Positions 7,505-17,802 are shown, counted from the first letter of the stretch. The stretch is 51,888 bases of DNA from Shewanella abyssi (GCF_023284025.1 NZ_JAKIKR010000036.1:1-51888), one strand, 5' to 3'. Made by a program: numbers and translations. The notes: generated by a model not told the origin, from the letters alone.

Positions 7505-8941
7505 ATGGTTTGGTTTCTAATGTGTGTCGGCCTGCTTATAGGTGGATATTTTATCTATGGTGCTTTCGTAGAGAAGGTCTTCGGGATCAATGCTCAACGC
7601 CAAACACCGGCATTTACTAAAACAGACGGCGTTGATTTCGTGCCGATGTCCAAGGGTAAGGTCTACCTTATTCAACTGCTCAATATCGCAGGTGTAGGAC
7701 CCATATTTGGCCCTATTCTCGGTGCTCTTTATGGCCCTGCGGCCATGTTATGGATTGTCTTCGGTTGTATTTTTGCCGGTGCCGTTCATGATTACTTTTC
7801 CGGTATGTTGTCTGTTCGTAATAACGGTCAGTCAGTTCCGAATCTGGCAGGTAAATACTTAGGTAAAGGCGCAAAGCACTTTATGAATGTATTTGCCATC
7901 ATCTTATTATTGCTTGTTGGTGTGGTATTTATTTCGGCACCCGCAGGACTACTAGGAAAGCTAACCGGTTGGGATGTATCAATCTTCCTAGGCATTATCT
8001 TTGCTTACTATCTTATCGCTACCATTGTACCTGTCGATAAGATCATCGGTAGGTTCTATCCATTCTTCGGTGCGCTTTTGCTCTTCATGTCAGTAGGTCT
8101 GACTATTGCCATCATGGTCTCGAGTGAATACACACTCTTACCAGGCTTTGAAGCTAGCGACTTCCTGACTAACCTTAATCCTAATGATATGCCTTTGTGG
8201 CCTGCACTGTTTATTACTATTGCCTGTGGTGCAGTATCTGGCTTCCATGCGACTCAATCTCCTTTAATGGCTCGTTGTGTAGAAAGTGAAACTAATGGTC
8301 GCTTTGTTTTCTTCGGCGCCATGATAGGTGAAGGTGTCATTGCGCTTATCTGGTGTGCGATTGCTCTGTCTTTCTTCGGTGGTGTTGAAGGTCTTAACGA
8401 AGGGATGGCGGGTAACCCGGCAAACGTTGTATATGAAGCATCAACAGGGCTTCTGGGTACCGTCGGTGGCTTTTTGGCAATCTTAGGCGTTATTGTTCTG
8501 CCTATCACCTCTGGCGATACAGCCTTCCGTTCAGCTCGTTTAATCCTGGCTGAATTTTTCAAGATACCACAGACTGAATTACCTAAGCGTTTAATGCTAG
8601 CCATCCCGCTATTCATCATGGGTGCAATTCTGACTCAAGTTGACTTCGGTGTTATCTGGCGTTACTTCGGTGTCGCAAACCAAACGACTGCGGTCATGAT
8701 GCTATGGACTGCCTCAGCATACTTGCTGCGACACAACAAGTTCCACTGGATCTGTACGGTACCGGCCATGTTCATGACTACGGTAGTGATTAGCTTCCTG
8801 CTGAGCTCACACACCTTAGGTGCAGGGCTGCCTATCACTATTTCAACCATAGCGGGTCTTGTCTCTACTGCTGTCATTGCCTCATTGATTATCATCAAGA
8901 CTAAGGGCAAGGGTGATGAAGGCGTCATCGAAGAAACTTAA
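7505..8941 (+). CDS. CstA-family carbon starvation/pyruvate transporter, 478 aa
   Basis: This is an inner-membrane transporter of the CstA (peptide/pyruvate-H+ symporter) family. CstA core features are visible: the LLNIAGVGPIFGPILGALYGP segment near residue 60, AGAVHDYFSGMLSVRNNG near 95, and SGFHATQSPLMARC near 247. At 478 residues it is much shorter than E. coli CstA or BtsT (about 700-716) and lacks their long C-terminal part; this is the compact form found in some bacteria. A strong GGGGGAG ribosome site precedes the ATG. Placement behind btsSR and the triple repeat suggests it is the BtsR-controlled transporter, with pyruvate the likely substrate by analogy. Confidence 0.87.
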   Translation: MVWFLMCVGLLIGGYFIYGAFVEKVFGINAQRQTPAFTKTDGVDFVPMSKGKVYLIQLLNIAGVGPIFGPILGALYGPAAMLWIVFGCIFAGAVHDYFSGMLSVRNNGQSVPNLAGKYLGKGAKHFMNVFAIILLLLVGVVFISAPAGLLGKLTGWDVSIFLGIIFAYYLIATIVPVDKIIGRFYPFFGALLLFMSVGLTIAIMVSSEYTLLPGFEASDFLTNLNPNDMPLWPALFITIACGAVSGFHATQSPLMARCVESETNGRFVFFGAMIGEGVIALIWCAIALSFFGGVEGLNEGMAGNPANVVYEASTGLLGTVGGFLAILGVIVLPITSGDTAFRSARLILAEFFKIPQTELPKRLMLAIPLFIMGAILTQVDFGVIWRYFGVANQTTAVMMLWTASAYLLRHNKFHWICTVPAMFMTTVVISFLLSSHTLGAGLPITISTIAGLVSTAVIASLIIIKTKGKGDEGVIEET

Positions 8942-9332
8942 CATTTGACCGTTTAGCTGAGGCCATTAAAAAGCCAGTCATGTGACTGTAATGCCGTTCA
9001 TTTGATGATTTATCGAGCGGTTGACTGAACTTCTAATTGCTTAAGGATCCGAGCCCTATCTCTAGGTCTCGGATTTTTTATGCAAGTTTGTCAAGCTTTT
9101 AACATGTTCAAATAATTCAAACCTCATCAAGTTGAATCCCACTATGGGTGGCTTTATTCTTATCTATTCTTATCTATTCTAACCTTCTACTGCCATATGG
9201 CTGAATTTAACATCAATAACATGAGTTATATCTAATTGATCTTATTATTTTACGACTCTTTGTTGGTACTCACTACCAATTCAAACGTAGATTAGGTATA
9301 AGGTTTATTCAATGCATATTAGCTAGATAAAA
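8942..9332. other. Intergenic region between cstA-like and proB
   Basis: Besides the terminator it holds a 10-bp tandem repeat (unit TATCTATTCT, about 2.6 copies, 9155-9180). A perfect hairpin TTGGTA-CTCAC-TACCAA lies at 9263-9279, about 55 bases before proB. I see no gene, and no strong proB promoter could be assigned. Confidence 0.6.
9046..9079 (+). terminator. Terminator after the CstA-family gene
   Basis: The hairpin ATCCGAGCC / GGTCTCGGAT, with one mispaired base in the stem, is followed by TTTTTT, about 105 bases past the stop. Confidence 0.75.
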
Positions 9333-10451
9333 ATGAACTTAAGTGAGATCGGTTACCGCCGCGTAGTGGTAAAGTTGGGAACGAGTGTGCTGACATCTGG
9401 CAGCCAAAAATTAGACAAGGCACACTTAGTCGAACTTGCACGTCAAATGGCCAGTTTGATGAAGGCGGGTGTCGAGGTTGTGCTGTGTACATCTGGTGCT
9501 ATCGCCGCAGGGAGAGAACACTTAGGCTACCCCAAACTCCCCGATACCATAGCGAGCAAGCAATTATTGGCAGCTGTTGGCCAAAGTCAATTGATCCTTG
9601 CATGGTCTCAGTTATTTAGTATTTATGGTTTACACGTCGGCCAACTGCTGCTGACCCGCGCAGATCTTCATGACAGAGGGCGTTACCTTAATGCAAGGGA
9701 TTCGTTAAACGCACTGTTAGCCCATGGCATCATCCCCATCATCAATGAAAATGACGCAGTGGCAACGGCTGAAATTAAAGTCGGTGATAACGATAACCTA
9801 TCAGCAAGAGCGGCGCTGCTTTGTGATGCGGATATGCTTATTTTGTTGACCGATCAAAAAGGCTTATTTGATGCCGATCCGCGCACAAACCCAGATGCAA
9901 AATTAATCACGCAAGTGGTTAATATTGACGATAGCTTACGCATGCTTGCGGGGGGGGCTGTCTCAGGACTGGGTACTGGTGGAATGGCGACCAAGTTAGA
10001 AGCTGCCGACATTGCCAGACGGGCAGGTGTCGATGTGGTGATTGCTTCGGGTCATCATGAAAATGTTATTCAAAAAGTGGTCTGTTCAAATCCAGTGGGT
10101 ACCCATTTTGCAGCATTAAAAAATCCACTAGAGAGTCGCAAACAGTGGATCTTGGCTGGCCCCGCAACCCGTGGACAACTCATACTTGATCCCGGTGCGG
10201 TGGAAGCGGTAACAAATAAAGGAAAAAGTCTTCTCTCGAAAGGAATTACAGCGATTGACGGTCTGTTTCAACGTGGCGATACCATCGAGCTTACAGATGC
10301 TAAAGGTAAAGTCCGCGCCAAAGGTATGAGTCGCTATAGTTCAAAAGATTTAGGGCTGATAGCGGGTAAACATTCAGATAGCATCGAGTCGGTGCTCGGT
10401 TATGATTATGGTGATGCAGTGGTTCACCGCAACGATATGGTGGTGTTATGA
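9333..10451 (+). CDS. proB: Glutamate 5-kinase
   Basis: ProB phosphorylates L-glutamate to gamma-glutamyl phosphate, the first step of proline synthesis. The 372-residue length fits the family (E. coli 367). An amino-acid kinase domain (residues 5-260) shows [25 protein letters not shown] and GDNDNLSA; a C-terminal PUA domain (about 275-360) contains [10 protein letters not shown] and GKSLLSKGI. The ATG at 9333 has only a weak ribosome site. The gene overlaps proA by four bases (ATGA), so the two subunits that channel the labile intermediate are translated together. Feedback inhibition by proline is typical of this family. Confidence 0.95.
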   Translation: MNLSEIGYRRVVVKLGTSVLTSGSQKLDKAHLVELARQMASLMKAGVEVVLCTSGAIAAGREHLGYPKLPDTIASKQLLAAVGQSQLILAWSQLFSIYGLHVGQLLLTRADLHDRGRYLNARDSLNALLAHGIIPIINENDAVATAEIKVGDNDNLSARAALLCDADMLILLTDQKGLFDADPRTNPDAKLITQVVNIDDSLRMLAGGAVSGLGTGGMATKLEAADIARRAGVDVVIASGHHENVIQKVVCSNPVGTHFAALKNPLESRKQWILAGPATRGQLILDPGAVEAVTNKGKSLLSKGITAIDGLFQRGDTIELTDAKGKVRAKGMSRYSSKDLGLIAGKHSDSIESVLGYDYGDAVVHRNDMVVL

Positions 10452-11716
10452 GTAATAGCGAATTTCTAAATAGCCTTGGTCAAAAGGCGAAGACGGCAAG
10501 CTATGCGCTAGCGAGCTTAACAGGCATACAGAAAACGGCCTTATTACGTGGAATTGCAAGTAAGTTAACCTATGCAAAGTCTGAGATCATCGCTGCGAAC
10601 CAAAAAGATGTTGAGCAAGCTCAAGCTAACGGTTTGTCAGCTGCGATGATAGACCGCTTGCTATTAGATGAGTCAAGATTGCTCAGTGTGATAGCCGATA
10701 TTGATAATGTGATTGGTCTAACTGACCCCGTGGGCAGCGAAATTGATAGTAGGCTATTGGATAATGGTCTGCGCTTATCTCGTCGCCGCGTACCGCTTGG
10801 CGTCATAGGTGTCATTTACGAGGCTCGGCCGAATGTGACCGTCGATATCGCCGTCTTAGCATTAAAAACCGGTAATGCAGTGATACTGCGTGGTGGCAAA
10901 GAAACCTTGGCGTCAAATAGAGCCCTGTGCAAAGTCATTCGCAGCGCAATACTTGAGCAAGGTCTACCTGAGGATTGTGTGCAGCTTATTGATAATCCTG
11001 ATAGAAGTTTGGTATCAGGCTTACTAAAACTCGATAAATATGTCGACATGATAGTGCCAAGAGGCGGGCAGAACTTACAACGCTTATGTGCCGAACAAGC
11101 CACTATTCCGGTTATTTTGGGCGGTATCGGTATCTGCCATCTTTTTGTTGATGCGCAGGCGGATCTCGCAAAGGCAATTTCAGTGGTAGAAAACGCTAAA
11201 GTACAGCGCCCAACCGTTTGTAATGCTCTAGATACAGTATTGGTGCACCAAAAAAATGCGCAGAGTTTCATCCCGGCGCTATGTAAACAGTTAGCAACTA
11301 AAGGTGTTAGCTTTTATGGCTGTGAACAAACTCAAGCCGTTATGGCGATGAATGAGCAAGAGGTGCTAGCGGCAACCGACGAAACCTTTTCAACCGAATG
11401 GTTGTCGTTAAACCTAGGTATAAAAGTGGTTAACACGCTTGATGACGCCATTGCGCATATCCGTCAATATTCGAGTGGTCACTCAGAGGGTATTTTGACT
11501 GACAATATTCATACCGCCAGCAAATTTATGAACGCGGTAGACTCTGCAGCCGTTTATGTTAATGCAAGTACCCGCTTTACCGATGGTGGTGAATTCGGCT
11601 TAGGTGCTGAAGTCGCAGTCAGTACACAAAAATTACATGCTAGAGGCCCAATGGGGCTTGAAGCACTGACAACCTATAAGTGGTTAGCTTGGGGAGATTA
11701 TACCGTCCGAGGTTAA
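10448..11716 (+). CDS. proA: Gamma-glutamyl phosphate reductase
   Basis: ProA reduces gamma-glutamyl phosphate with NADPH to glutamate semialdehyde in cytosolic proline synthesis. The 422-residue protein belongs to the aldehyde dehydrogenase superfamily. Visible motifs are [20 protein letters not shown] near residue 103, LRGGKE near 138, MIVPRGG near 200, and the catalytic Cys258 in [35 protein letters not shown] is the conserved C-terminal signature. It starts four bases inside proB and ends before a strong terminator, so proBA is a two-gene operon. Confidence 0.96.
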   Translation: MSNSEFLNSLGQKAKTASYALASLTGIQKTALLRGIASKLTYAKSEIIAANQKDVEQAQANGLSAAMIDRLLLDESRLLSVIADIDNVIGLTDPVGSEIDSRLLDNGLRLSRRRVPLGVIGVIYEARPNVTVDIAVLALKTGNAVILRGGKETLASNRALCKVIRSAILEQGLPEDCVQLIDNPDRSLVSGLLKLDKYVDMIVPRGGQNLQRLCAEQATIPVILGGIGICHLFVDAQADLAKAISVVENAKVQRPTVCNALDTVLVHQKNAQSFIPALCKQLATKGVSFYGCEQTQAVMAMNEQEVLAATDETFSTEWLSLNLGIKVVNTLDDAIAHIRQYSSGHSEGILTDNIHTASKFMNAVDSAAVYVNASTRFTDGGEFGLGAEVAVSTQKLHARGPMGLEALTTYKWLAWGDYTVRG

Positions 11717-11779
11717 TCATGCTGGTGGCTGCTATTTGTAATGTTGCTTATTGGCAAACAGATACTGGTGTTTGATTGA

Positions 11780-11804
11780 AAAAGCCGCGAAAGCGGCTTT
11801 TTTT
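11780..11804 (+). terminator. proBA terminator
   Basis: The stem AAAGCCGC/GCGGCTTT with a GAAA-type loop is followed by T7, about 65 bases after proA. Confidence 0.9.
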
Positions 11805-12155
11805 GTATCGTGTAGATGTAAAAAAATTTGTGCCCGTCATGGCAGCCCCTAATTACCAGCGCCATTAAATTGATCAAGCTGCAGTTATTAATATCAATAC
11901 ACTATTAGTCATAGTGAAAAGCCTTATCGTTTAATCAGAAAGACTATTTATTGTTGACTGGGGTCATTACTAAGTTCTTTATTCTGGGGAGTAAAGTATC
12001 TTGTCACTCTATATGCCTTTCTTTTTACTTGCTTTTATTTTGTTTTTGTTTGATTTTAATTGTGTTGATGTTTTTTGGCCTATTGCTTGCATTGATGTCG
12101 TTAACTTAGAAGATAATGCTAAAGCACTCACTATTAGTAATAAAAGGACTTAACT
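11805..12155 (+). other. Intergenic region with a possible 46-codon hydrophobic ORF
   Basis: Positions 12013-12153 can be read as ATG plus 45 codons ending two bases before the next gene. The predicted peptide starts MPFFLLAFILFLF and is strongly hydrophobic, then turns polar. No ribosome site precedes it (CACTCTAT), so it may be chance in a T-rich leader. Otherwise I see nothing. Confidence 0.2.
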
Positions 12156-12800
12156 ATGCAAATCAAATCAACTAAAGCGCTACTAACCAGCTTGTGTCTA
12201 GTAATTGGCGTGACATCTAGTATGGCTTATGCCGCTTCGAGTCGAACACTGACCCAGAGCTATGAGTATGATGGACAAGCGGTGAGCTTTGATATGGAGT
12301 TGGGGTCTGCGAAAATTATAGCCACAGACGACAATGACATTAGAGTCGAAGTCGTGGTGGATGACTCAGATAGTCATTGGCTTTTTTTCTGGGGCAAGAC
12401 TGACCTCGATAATATTAAAATCGATGCGCATAACAACCCACAAGAGCTGAGCATTGGGCTTAGTGAGCAAGATAACATTCAGCAAGAATGGATCGTTTAC
12501 TTACCCAAGCAGGCTGCATTAGTGCTAGAAATGGGCGTCGGCCAAATTGAAGTGTCGGGGATGACAAGTGATATCGATATCGATCTCGGCGTTGGCAGTG
12601 CAAGAGTAGAGCATCAAACCTTATTTAGTCATGTTGAATTAGATTCTGCTGTGGGTGAAGTCTCCATTACTGAACTAGGCCAGCGACTTGTTGTTAAGAG
12701 AGGCATTATTAACCAGTCCTACTCGCATACAGACGCGGGTGGCAATGGGGATCTAAGCATTAATGTTGGTGTGGGTGAGATAGTGGTGGTGAAACGCTAG
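12156..12800 (+). CDS. Exported beta-rich protein, DUF4097-like, 214 aa
   Basis: A Sec signal peptide is visible (KSTKALLTSLCLVIGV, with likely cleavage after AYA near residue 26). The mature part is built of short alternating strands rich in Gly, Val, Ile and Asp, with repeated patterns such as MELGSAKI, MGVGQIEVSG, LGVGSARVE, AVGEVSI and VGVGEIVVV. These resemble the repeating beta-solenoid of DUF4097/adhesin-like periplasmic proteins. There is no catalytic motif. AAAGGA lies about ten bases upstream of the ATG. A short hydrophobic ORF may end just before it, and a terminator follows at 12853. Function is unknown. Confidence 0.75.
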   Translation: MQIKSTKALLTSLCLVIGVTSSMAYAASSRTLTQSYEYDGQAVSFDMELGSAKIIATDDNDIRVEVVVDDSDSHWLFFWGKTDLDNIKIDAHNNPQELSIGLSEQDNIQQEWIVYLPKQAALVLEMGVGQIEVSGMTSDIDIDLGVGSARVEHQTLFSHVELDSAVGEVSITELGQRLVVKRGIINQSYSHTDAGGNGDLSINVGVGEIVVVKR

Positions 12801-12852
12801 CTTAGGGGTTTTATCTGCTGCGGGCTTAAGTCTCAGCAATATACGGCTATAC

Positions 12853-12880
12853 AGAAACCGGCGATATGCCGGTTTCTTTG
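12853..12880 (+). terminator. Terminator after the DUF4097-like gene
   Basis: The hairpin AAACCGGC-GATAT-GCCGGTTT is followed by CTTTG, a weak T-run. It may also serve the opposing gene. Confidence 0.7.
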
Positions 12881-12922
12881 TGTCTTATACTGGGATTAGG
12901 TACTTGCCATTTTACATATTCA

Positions 12923-13846
12923 TTATTGTACTGGAATGCGTTTCTTTGCCCGCCACTGACCGAGTTTGGGCAGGACTTGCTGCAGTGCGAGTGCCGTTAA
13001 AATTAACACTAAGCCTATATAAGTACTTCTCTCGATATTTTCTTGCAATATCCAAGCAATAAAGCCAATCGACAATACCGGGGTGATAAACACCAGTGTA
13101 GTAATGCTGGCGGTACGCTCGGCTTTCTTTAGCGCAATGAGCCATAAAACAAAGGTGACCCCCATCTCAAACAGACCAACGTAAATACCGGCAAGTATGC
13201 CTTCTACATTCCACGTCGGCAGCGTCTGCGTCATGAGCACTGCCGTGACAATAAAGGGCAGACCAACCAGAAAACTGAGTAGTAAGCTCACCACAGGATC
13301 GCCCTTATCTTTAGTATTGACGATCCAAAAGAGAGACCACAGCAGGGTACTTGTTAGCGCGAGTATCACTCCAGTGGTGCTTTCGAACTCAAACCCAATC
13401 AAATTACCTTTAGTTGCAATGGTAAATACGCCCAAGTAGGCAACAAGGGCTGCGGTGATATCACTCTTTCTTAGCTTTTGTCCCAATAAAGGCACTGACA
13501 GCAGTGGCAGTAAAATGGCCCAAGTGTAATTAAGCGACAATGCTTGCTGTGCGGGTAATAAGTCATAGGCTTTAAATAACACTAAATAGTACAAGAAAGG
13601 GTTGAGTAAACCGGTTTGCAGATAAAATAGTGGCCGACTAACAAATTGCTCTCTAATCAATGACAACTTATTTTGTGCCACCAGGATAAATCCGAGCGCC
13701 ACAATAGAGGTCGTCACAGCAACTAACACCAGCTGCAGAGGGGTGTAATGTGTCAGGGCGATTTTAAAAGCCGTTGCTACGGTCGACCACAGCAATATTG
13801 CACCTATGCCGAAAGCATAAGCCTGATGGGATTGTTTCAATTTCAA
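12923..13846 (-). CDS. EamA/DMT-family transporter, 307 aa
   Basis: The 307-residue protein has ten hydrophobic spans in two EamA repeats (about residues 8-140 and 155-290). The start of repeat one, AFGIGAILLWSTVATAFKIAL, matches the drug/metabolite transporter superfamily, as do the internal STLLWSLFWI and the late FITPVLSIGFIAWILQE. DMT proteins export amino acids, metabolites or drugs; the substrate cannot be told from sequence. The C-terminus is basic (KLGQWRAKKR). It runs against its neighbours on both sides, so it is probably a single-gene transcript. Confidence 0.85.
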   Translation of the reverse strand: MKLKQSHQAYAFGIGAILLWSTVATAFKIALTHYTPLQLVLVAVTTSIVALGFILVAQNKLSLIREQFVSRPLFYLQTGLLNPFLYYLVLFKAYDLLPAQQALSLNYTWAILLPLLSVPLLGQKLRKSDITAALVAYLGVFTIATKGNLIGFEFESTTGVILALTSTLLWSLFWIVNTKDKGDPVVSLLLSFLVGLPFIVTAVLMTQTLPTWNVEGILAGIYVGLFEMGVTFVLWLIALKKAERTASITTLVFITPVLSIGFIAWILQENIERSTYIGLVLILTALALQQVLPKLGQWRAKKRIPVQ

Positions 13847-14066
13847 TTACTCTACTTCGAGACTACATTCAAGCGCTCAGCTATCACAGACGTTAAACTG
13901 AACGATACCTTATTCGATTGTATGCATTATACGTTTCGCGAATAATTGGAACTGAGGGTGAGATCAAAAAACCGCAATCAAATGACAAAATTTACCATTT
14001 TCCCTTGTATTCGTTTCAAACGTCCCAATATAGGTAACCAAGAGACGAGATGGGCAAAATATAAGA

Positions 14067-14095
14067 CTTGAAAACGATTCAGTCTGACCCCATTT
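14067..14095 (+). promoter_or_regulatory. Sigma-32 heat-shock promoter of dnaK
   Basis: CTTGAAA (14067-14073), a 14-base spacer and CCCCATTT (14088-14095) match the RpoH consensus almost perfectly. They lie 46 bases before the dnaK start. A weaker RpoH-like pair (CTTGTAT and CCCAATAT, 13-base spacer) sits about 60 bases further upstream. Confidence 0.9.
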
Positions 14096-14140
14096 CTATT
14101 ACCAGATAACAAATTAGTTAAGACGATTTCGGAGGACTCC

Positions 14141-16066
14141 ATGGGTAGAATTATTGGTATCGATTTAGGCACAACAAACTCTTGTGTTGCAGTATTGGAT
14201 GGCGACAAAGCTCGCGTATTAGAGAATGCTGAAGGCGATCGTACTACACCCTCAATCATCGCATACACTGCTGATGAAACTTTAGTTGGCCAACCTGCAA
14301 AGCGTCAGGCTGTAACAAACCCAACTAACACCGTATATGCTATTAAGCGTCTTATCGGTCGTCGTTTTAAAGATGATGAAGTTCAACGTGATGTTGACAT
14401 CATGCCATTCAAAATTGTTGGTGCTGATAATGGCGATGCTTGGGTTGAAGCCCAAGGTAAGAAAATGGCGCCACCACAAATCTCTGCTGAAATCTTGAAG
14501 AAGATGAAGAAGACTGCAGAAGATTTCCTCGGTGAAGAAGTCACTGAAGCGGTTATTACTGTTCCTGCATACTTTAACGATTCACAACGTCAAGCAACTA
14601 AAGATGCTGGTCGTATCGCGGGTCTTGAAGTTAAGCGTATTATCAACGAGCCAACAGCTGCAGCACTTGCATACGGTATTGATAAGAAGCAAGGCGATAA
14701 CATCGTTGCGGTATACGATTTAGGTGGTGGTACATTTGATATCTCTATCATTGAAATCGACAGCGTTGATGGCGAGCAAACTTTTGAAGTGCTTGCGACT
14801 AACGGTGACACTCACTTAGGTGGTGAAGATTTTGATAACCGTATGATTAAGTATCTTGCTGAACAGTTCAAAAAAGAGCAAGGTCTTGACCTACGTAACG
14901 ATCCGCTAGCGATGCAGCGTCTTAAAGAAGCTGCTGAAAAAGCGAAGATTGAGCTTTCAAGCACAACACAAACTGAAGTTAACCTGCCTTACATCACCGC
15001 TGATGCAACAGGTCCTAAGCATTTAGTGGTTAAGATCACTCGTGCAAAACTTGAGTCACTGGTTGAAGACCTGATTACTCGCACACTTGAGCCACTTAAA
15101 GTTGCCTTAGCAGATGCTGACTTATCAGTTTCTGATATCAACGAAGTGATTCTTGTTGGTGGTCAGACTCGTATGCCTAAAGTACGTGAAGAAGTTTCTT
15201 CATTCTTTGGCAAAGAGCTACGTCAAGATGTTAACCCTGATGAAGCGGTTGCTATCGGCGCTGCAGTTCAAGCAGGCGTACTATCAGGCGAAGTTAAAGA
15301 CGTATTGCTACTAGACGTTACGCCACTGTCTCTCGGTATTGAGACTATGGGTAGCGTAATGACTAAGCTTATCGAGAAGAACACCACTATCCCGACTAAA
15401 GCGTCACAAACATTCTCAACGGCTGACGACAACCAAAGTGCTGTGACTATTCACGTACTTCAAGGTGAGCGTAAGCAATCAAGCGGCAACAAGTCTCTAG
15501 GCCAATTCAACCTAGAAGGTATTGAGCCAGCTCCACGTGGTATGCCACAAGTTGAAGTTGCTTTCGATATCGATGCCGATGGTATCTTGCATGTATCAGC
15601 GACAGACAAGAAGACGGGCAAGGCGCAGAATATCACCATCAAAGCCTCTTCAGGTTTAAGTGAAGAAGAAGTTGAAGCTATGGTGCGTGATGCTGAAGCT
15701 CATGCTGACGAAGATGCTAAATTCGAAGAGCTAGTGACTGCGCGTAACCAGGCTGATGGCATGGTTCACACAACTAAGAAGCAAGTCGAAGAAGCCGGTG
15801 AAGACTTACCAAGCGACGAAAAAGAGAAGATTGAAGCTGCAATGGCTGCTGTTGACACTGCCACTAAAGGCAATGACAAAGAAGCGATTGAAAAAGCGAC
15901 TCAAGAACTAATGGAAGCCTCTTCTAAGCTAATGGAAATTGCCCAAGCTAAAGCGCAAGCACAGCAAGGTCAACCAGAAGGCGCAGGCGAAGCTCAACAA
16001 GACGCTCACGCAGGTGATGATGTTGTTGACGCTGAGTTTGAAGAAGTGAAAGACGACAAAAAATAA
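14141..16066 (+). CDS. dnaK: Chaperone DnaK (Hsp70)
   Basis: This is an ATP-dependent Hsp70 chaperone that binds unfolded peptides and works with DnaJ and GrpE. The 641-residue length matches the family (E. coli 638). The nucleotide-binding domain shows [14 protein letters not shown], the signature [14 protein letters not shown] segment near residue 196, and [12 protein letters not shown] near 340. The substrate-binding domain begins near 390 ([18 protein letters not shown]) and the tail ends EEVKDDKK, the acidic EEVD-like motif. GGAGG precedes the ATG. It is transcribed from the sigma-32 promoter upstream and followed by dnaJ after a strong hairpin. Confidence 0.98.
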   Translation: MGRIIGIDLGTTNSCVAVLDGDKARVLENAEGDRTTPSIIAYTADETLVGQPAKRQAVTNPTNTVYAIKRLIGRRFKDDEVQRDVDIMPFKIVGADNGDAWVEAQGKKMAPPQISAEILKKMKKTAEDFLGEEVTEAVITVPAYFNDSQRQATKDAGRIAGLEVKRIINEPTAAALAYGIDKKQGDNIVAVYDLGGGTFDISIIEIDSVDGEQTFEVLATNGDTHLGGEDFDNRMIKYLAEQFKKEQGLDLRNDPLAMQRLKEAAEKAKIELSSTTQTEVNLPYITADATGPKHLVVKITRAKLESLVEDLITRTLEPLKVALADADLSVSDINEVILVGGQTRMPKVREEVSSFFGKELRQDVNPDEAVAIGAAVQAGVLSGEVKDVLLLDVTPLSLGIETMGSVMTKLIEKNTTIPTKASQTFSTADDNQSAVTIHVLQGERKQSSGNKSLGQFNLEGIEPAPRGMPQVEVAFDIDADGILHVSATDKKTGKAQNITIKASSGLSEEEVEAMVRDAEAHADEDAKFEELVTARNQADGMVHTTKKQVEEAGEDLPSDEKEKIEAAMAAVDTATKGNDKEAIEKATQELMEASSKLMEIAQAKAQAQQGQPEGAGEAQQDAHAGDDVVDAEFEEVKDDKK

Positions 16067-16093
16067 TGACGGTTAACTCCTAATTTATTCCAG

Positions 16094-16122
16094 CGGGCGT
16101 TATGAGGAAACTCTAACGCCCG
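16094..16122 (+). promoter_or_regulatory. Strong hairpin between dnaK and dnaJ
   Basis: A 9-bp stem CGGGCGTTA/TAACGCCCG extends by GAG/CTC around a GAAA tetraloop, with one bulged T. No T-run follows, so it is more likely an mRNA processing or stability element, or a partial terminator, than a full stop. Confidence 0.7.
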
Positions 16123-16155
16123 TTCGTGCAACTCCAGCAAAGAAAGCATGAGATT

Positions 16156-17286
16156 ATGTCAAAGCGAGATTTTTACGAAGTATTAGGTGTCGGACGTGAC
16201 GCCAGCGAACGCGAAGTGAAAAAAGCTTATAAGCGTTTAGCAATGAAGTTTCACCCAGATCGTAACCCAGGTAATAAAGAAGCAGAAGCTAGCTTTAAAG
16301 AAGCTAAAGAAGCTTATGAAATCCTAACCGATAGCGATAAGAAAGCGGCCTATGACCAGTTTGGTCACGCAGGCGTTGATCCTTCTCGTGGTGGTGGCGG
16401 TCATGGCGGTGCTGATTTTGGTGACGTATTTGGCGATGTATTTGGTGATATCTTCGGTGGCGGCCGTCGTGGCGGCGGGCAACGTCAAGCTGCACGTGGT
16501 AGCGACCTACGTTACAACCTAGAACTGTCTTTAGAAGAAGCGGTTAAAGGGCTCAGCAAAGAACTGCGCATTCCAACATTGGTTGCGTGTGAACCTTGTG
16601 ACGGTAGCGGTGCTAAGAAAGGCTCAAAACCGACCACATGTGGCACCTGTCATGGCCAAGGCCAAGTGCAGATGCGTCAAGGGTTCTTCGCTGTTCAGCA
16701 GGCTTGTCCAACTTGTCATGGTCGCGGTAAGATCATTAAAGACCCTTGTAATCAGTGTCATGGCGAAGGTCGTGTTGAGAAGAGTAAAACCTTATCGGTT
16801 AAGATCCCTGCCGGGGTTGATAATGGCGATCGTATCCGTTTATCTGGTGAAGGCGAAGCGGGCGAGTATGGTGCAGCTCCGGGTGACCTATATGTTCAGG
16901 TCAGTGTACGTGAGCATGCGATCTTCCAAAGAGATGGTAATAACCTTTATTGTGAAGTGCCAATCTCCTTTAGCAAGGCGGCGTTAGGCGGCGAGATTGA
17001 AGTGCCAACACTTGATGGCAAGGTCAATCTTAAGATCCCGACTGAAACCCAAACTGGCCGTATGTTCCGCATGCGTGGTAAAGGTGTGAAGTCTGTTCGC
17101 AGTCATGCAGTAGGCGATCTGCTATGTAAGGTTGTGATGGAAACTCCTGTCAATCTTAACGAGCGCCAAAAAGCATTATTAGTTGAATTTGAAGCGACAC
17201 TGACAGGCCAATCAAAGAAACACAGCCCTAAAGCTGATGGCTTCTTTGACGGTGTTAAAAAGTTCTTCCAAGATCTGAATAGCTAA
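16156..17286 (+). CDS. dnaJ: Chaperone DnaJ (Hsp40)
   Basis: DnaJ stimulates DnaK ATPase and delivers substrates. The start at 16156 ([11 protein letters not shown]) gives 376 residues, the same as E. coli; an in-frame upstream start would add ten residues outside the family. The J domain has HPD at 33-35. A Gly/Phe-rich linker follows ([16 protein letters not shown]). Four zinc-finger repeats CxxCxGxG are intact: [24 protein letters not shown] and [10 protein letters not shown]-terminal substrate-binding region completes it. It shares the dnaK heat-shock transcript, modulated by the intergenic hairpin. Confidence 0.97.
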   Translation: MSKRDFYEVLGVGRDASEREVKKAYKRLAMKFHPDRNPGNKEAEASFKEAKEAYEILTDSDKKAAYDQFGHAGVDPSRGGGGHGGADFGDVFGDVFGDIFGGGRRGGGQRQAARGSDLRYNLELSLEEAVKGLSKELRIPTLVACEPCDGSGAKKGSKPTTCGTCHGQGQVQMRQGFFAVQQACPTCHGRGKIIKDPCNQCHGEGRVEKSKTLSVKIPAGVDNGDRIRLSGEGEAGEYGAAPGDLYVQVSVREHAIFQRDGNNLYCEVPISFSKAALGGEIEVPTLDGKVNLKIPTETQTGRMFRMRGKGVKSVRSHAVGDLLCKVVMETPVNLNERQKALLVEFEATLTGQSKKHSPKADGFFDGVKKFFQDLNS

Positions 17287-17326
17287 TTTGATTTCAAAGC
17301 GCTATCGCTGAAAATTAAATTTATAA

Positions 17327-17351
17327 AACCTCGCTTTGCGAGGTTTTTTTA
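17327..17351 (+). terminator. dnaKJ terminator
   Basis: The 8-bp stem AACCTCGC/GCGAGGTT with loop TTT is followed by T's, about 40 bases after dnaJ. Confidence 0.9.
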
Positions 17352-17400
17352 TGGAAGAACAAAAATCCCTCTTTAATTAATAGCCATCGGTATCACTTAA

Positions 17401-17758
17401 TTGTGATATTTGTGTCTGGAACACTTATGCCACAATCCAAGGATGGTTAATTGTAGTATAAGTGTCTGGAACACTTATGCCACAATCCAAGGATGGTTAA
17501 TTGTAGTATTTGTGTCTGGAACACTTATGCCACAATCCAAGGATGGATAATTGTGGTATTTGTGTCTGGAACACTTATGCCACAATCCAAGGATGGTTAA
17601 TTGTGATATTTGTGTCTGGAACACTTATGCCACAATCCAAGGATGGTTAATTGTAGTATTTGTGTCTGGAACACTTATGCCACAATCCAAGGATGGTTAA
17701 TTGTGGTATTTGTGTCTGGAACACTTATGCCATAATCTAAGGATGGTTAATTGTGGTA
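17401..17758. repeat. Seven tandem copies of a 50-bp unit
   Basis: Units start at 17401, 17451, 17501, 17551, 17601, 17651 and 17701, each exactly 50 bp; the start of an eighth (TTGTGGTA) ends at 17758. Copies differ at only a few positions, mainly bases 5-10 of the unit, one T-to-A change, and two C-to-T changes in the last copy. Each unit contains an imperfect nested hairpin: TTGTGG pairs with CCACAA outside, GTGT with ACAC inside, around CTGGA. There are no unique spacers, so it is not CRISPR. No open frame of the expected kind runs through it. Confidence 0.97.
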
Positions 17759-17802
17759 ATACTCTAGAGTCAAAAATTAATGAAAGTTTGATAGAATCTT
17801 TT

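Noticed and set aside
16126..16155. Upstream in-frame start for dnaJ
   Set aside because: The added ten residues are outside the family; the internal ATG at 16156 gives exactly 376 residues beginning [11 protein letters not shown].
17401..17758. CRISPR array
   Set aside because: Repeats are contiguous 50-bp units with no unique spacers and no cas genes nearby.
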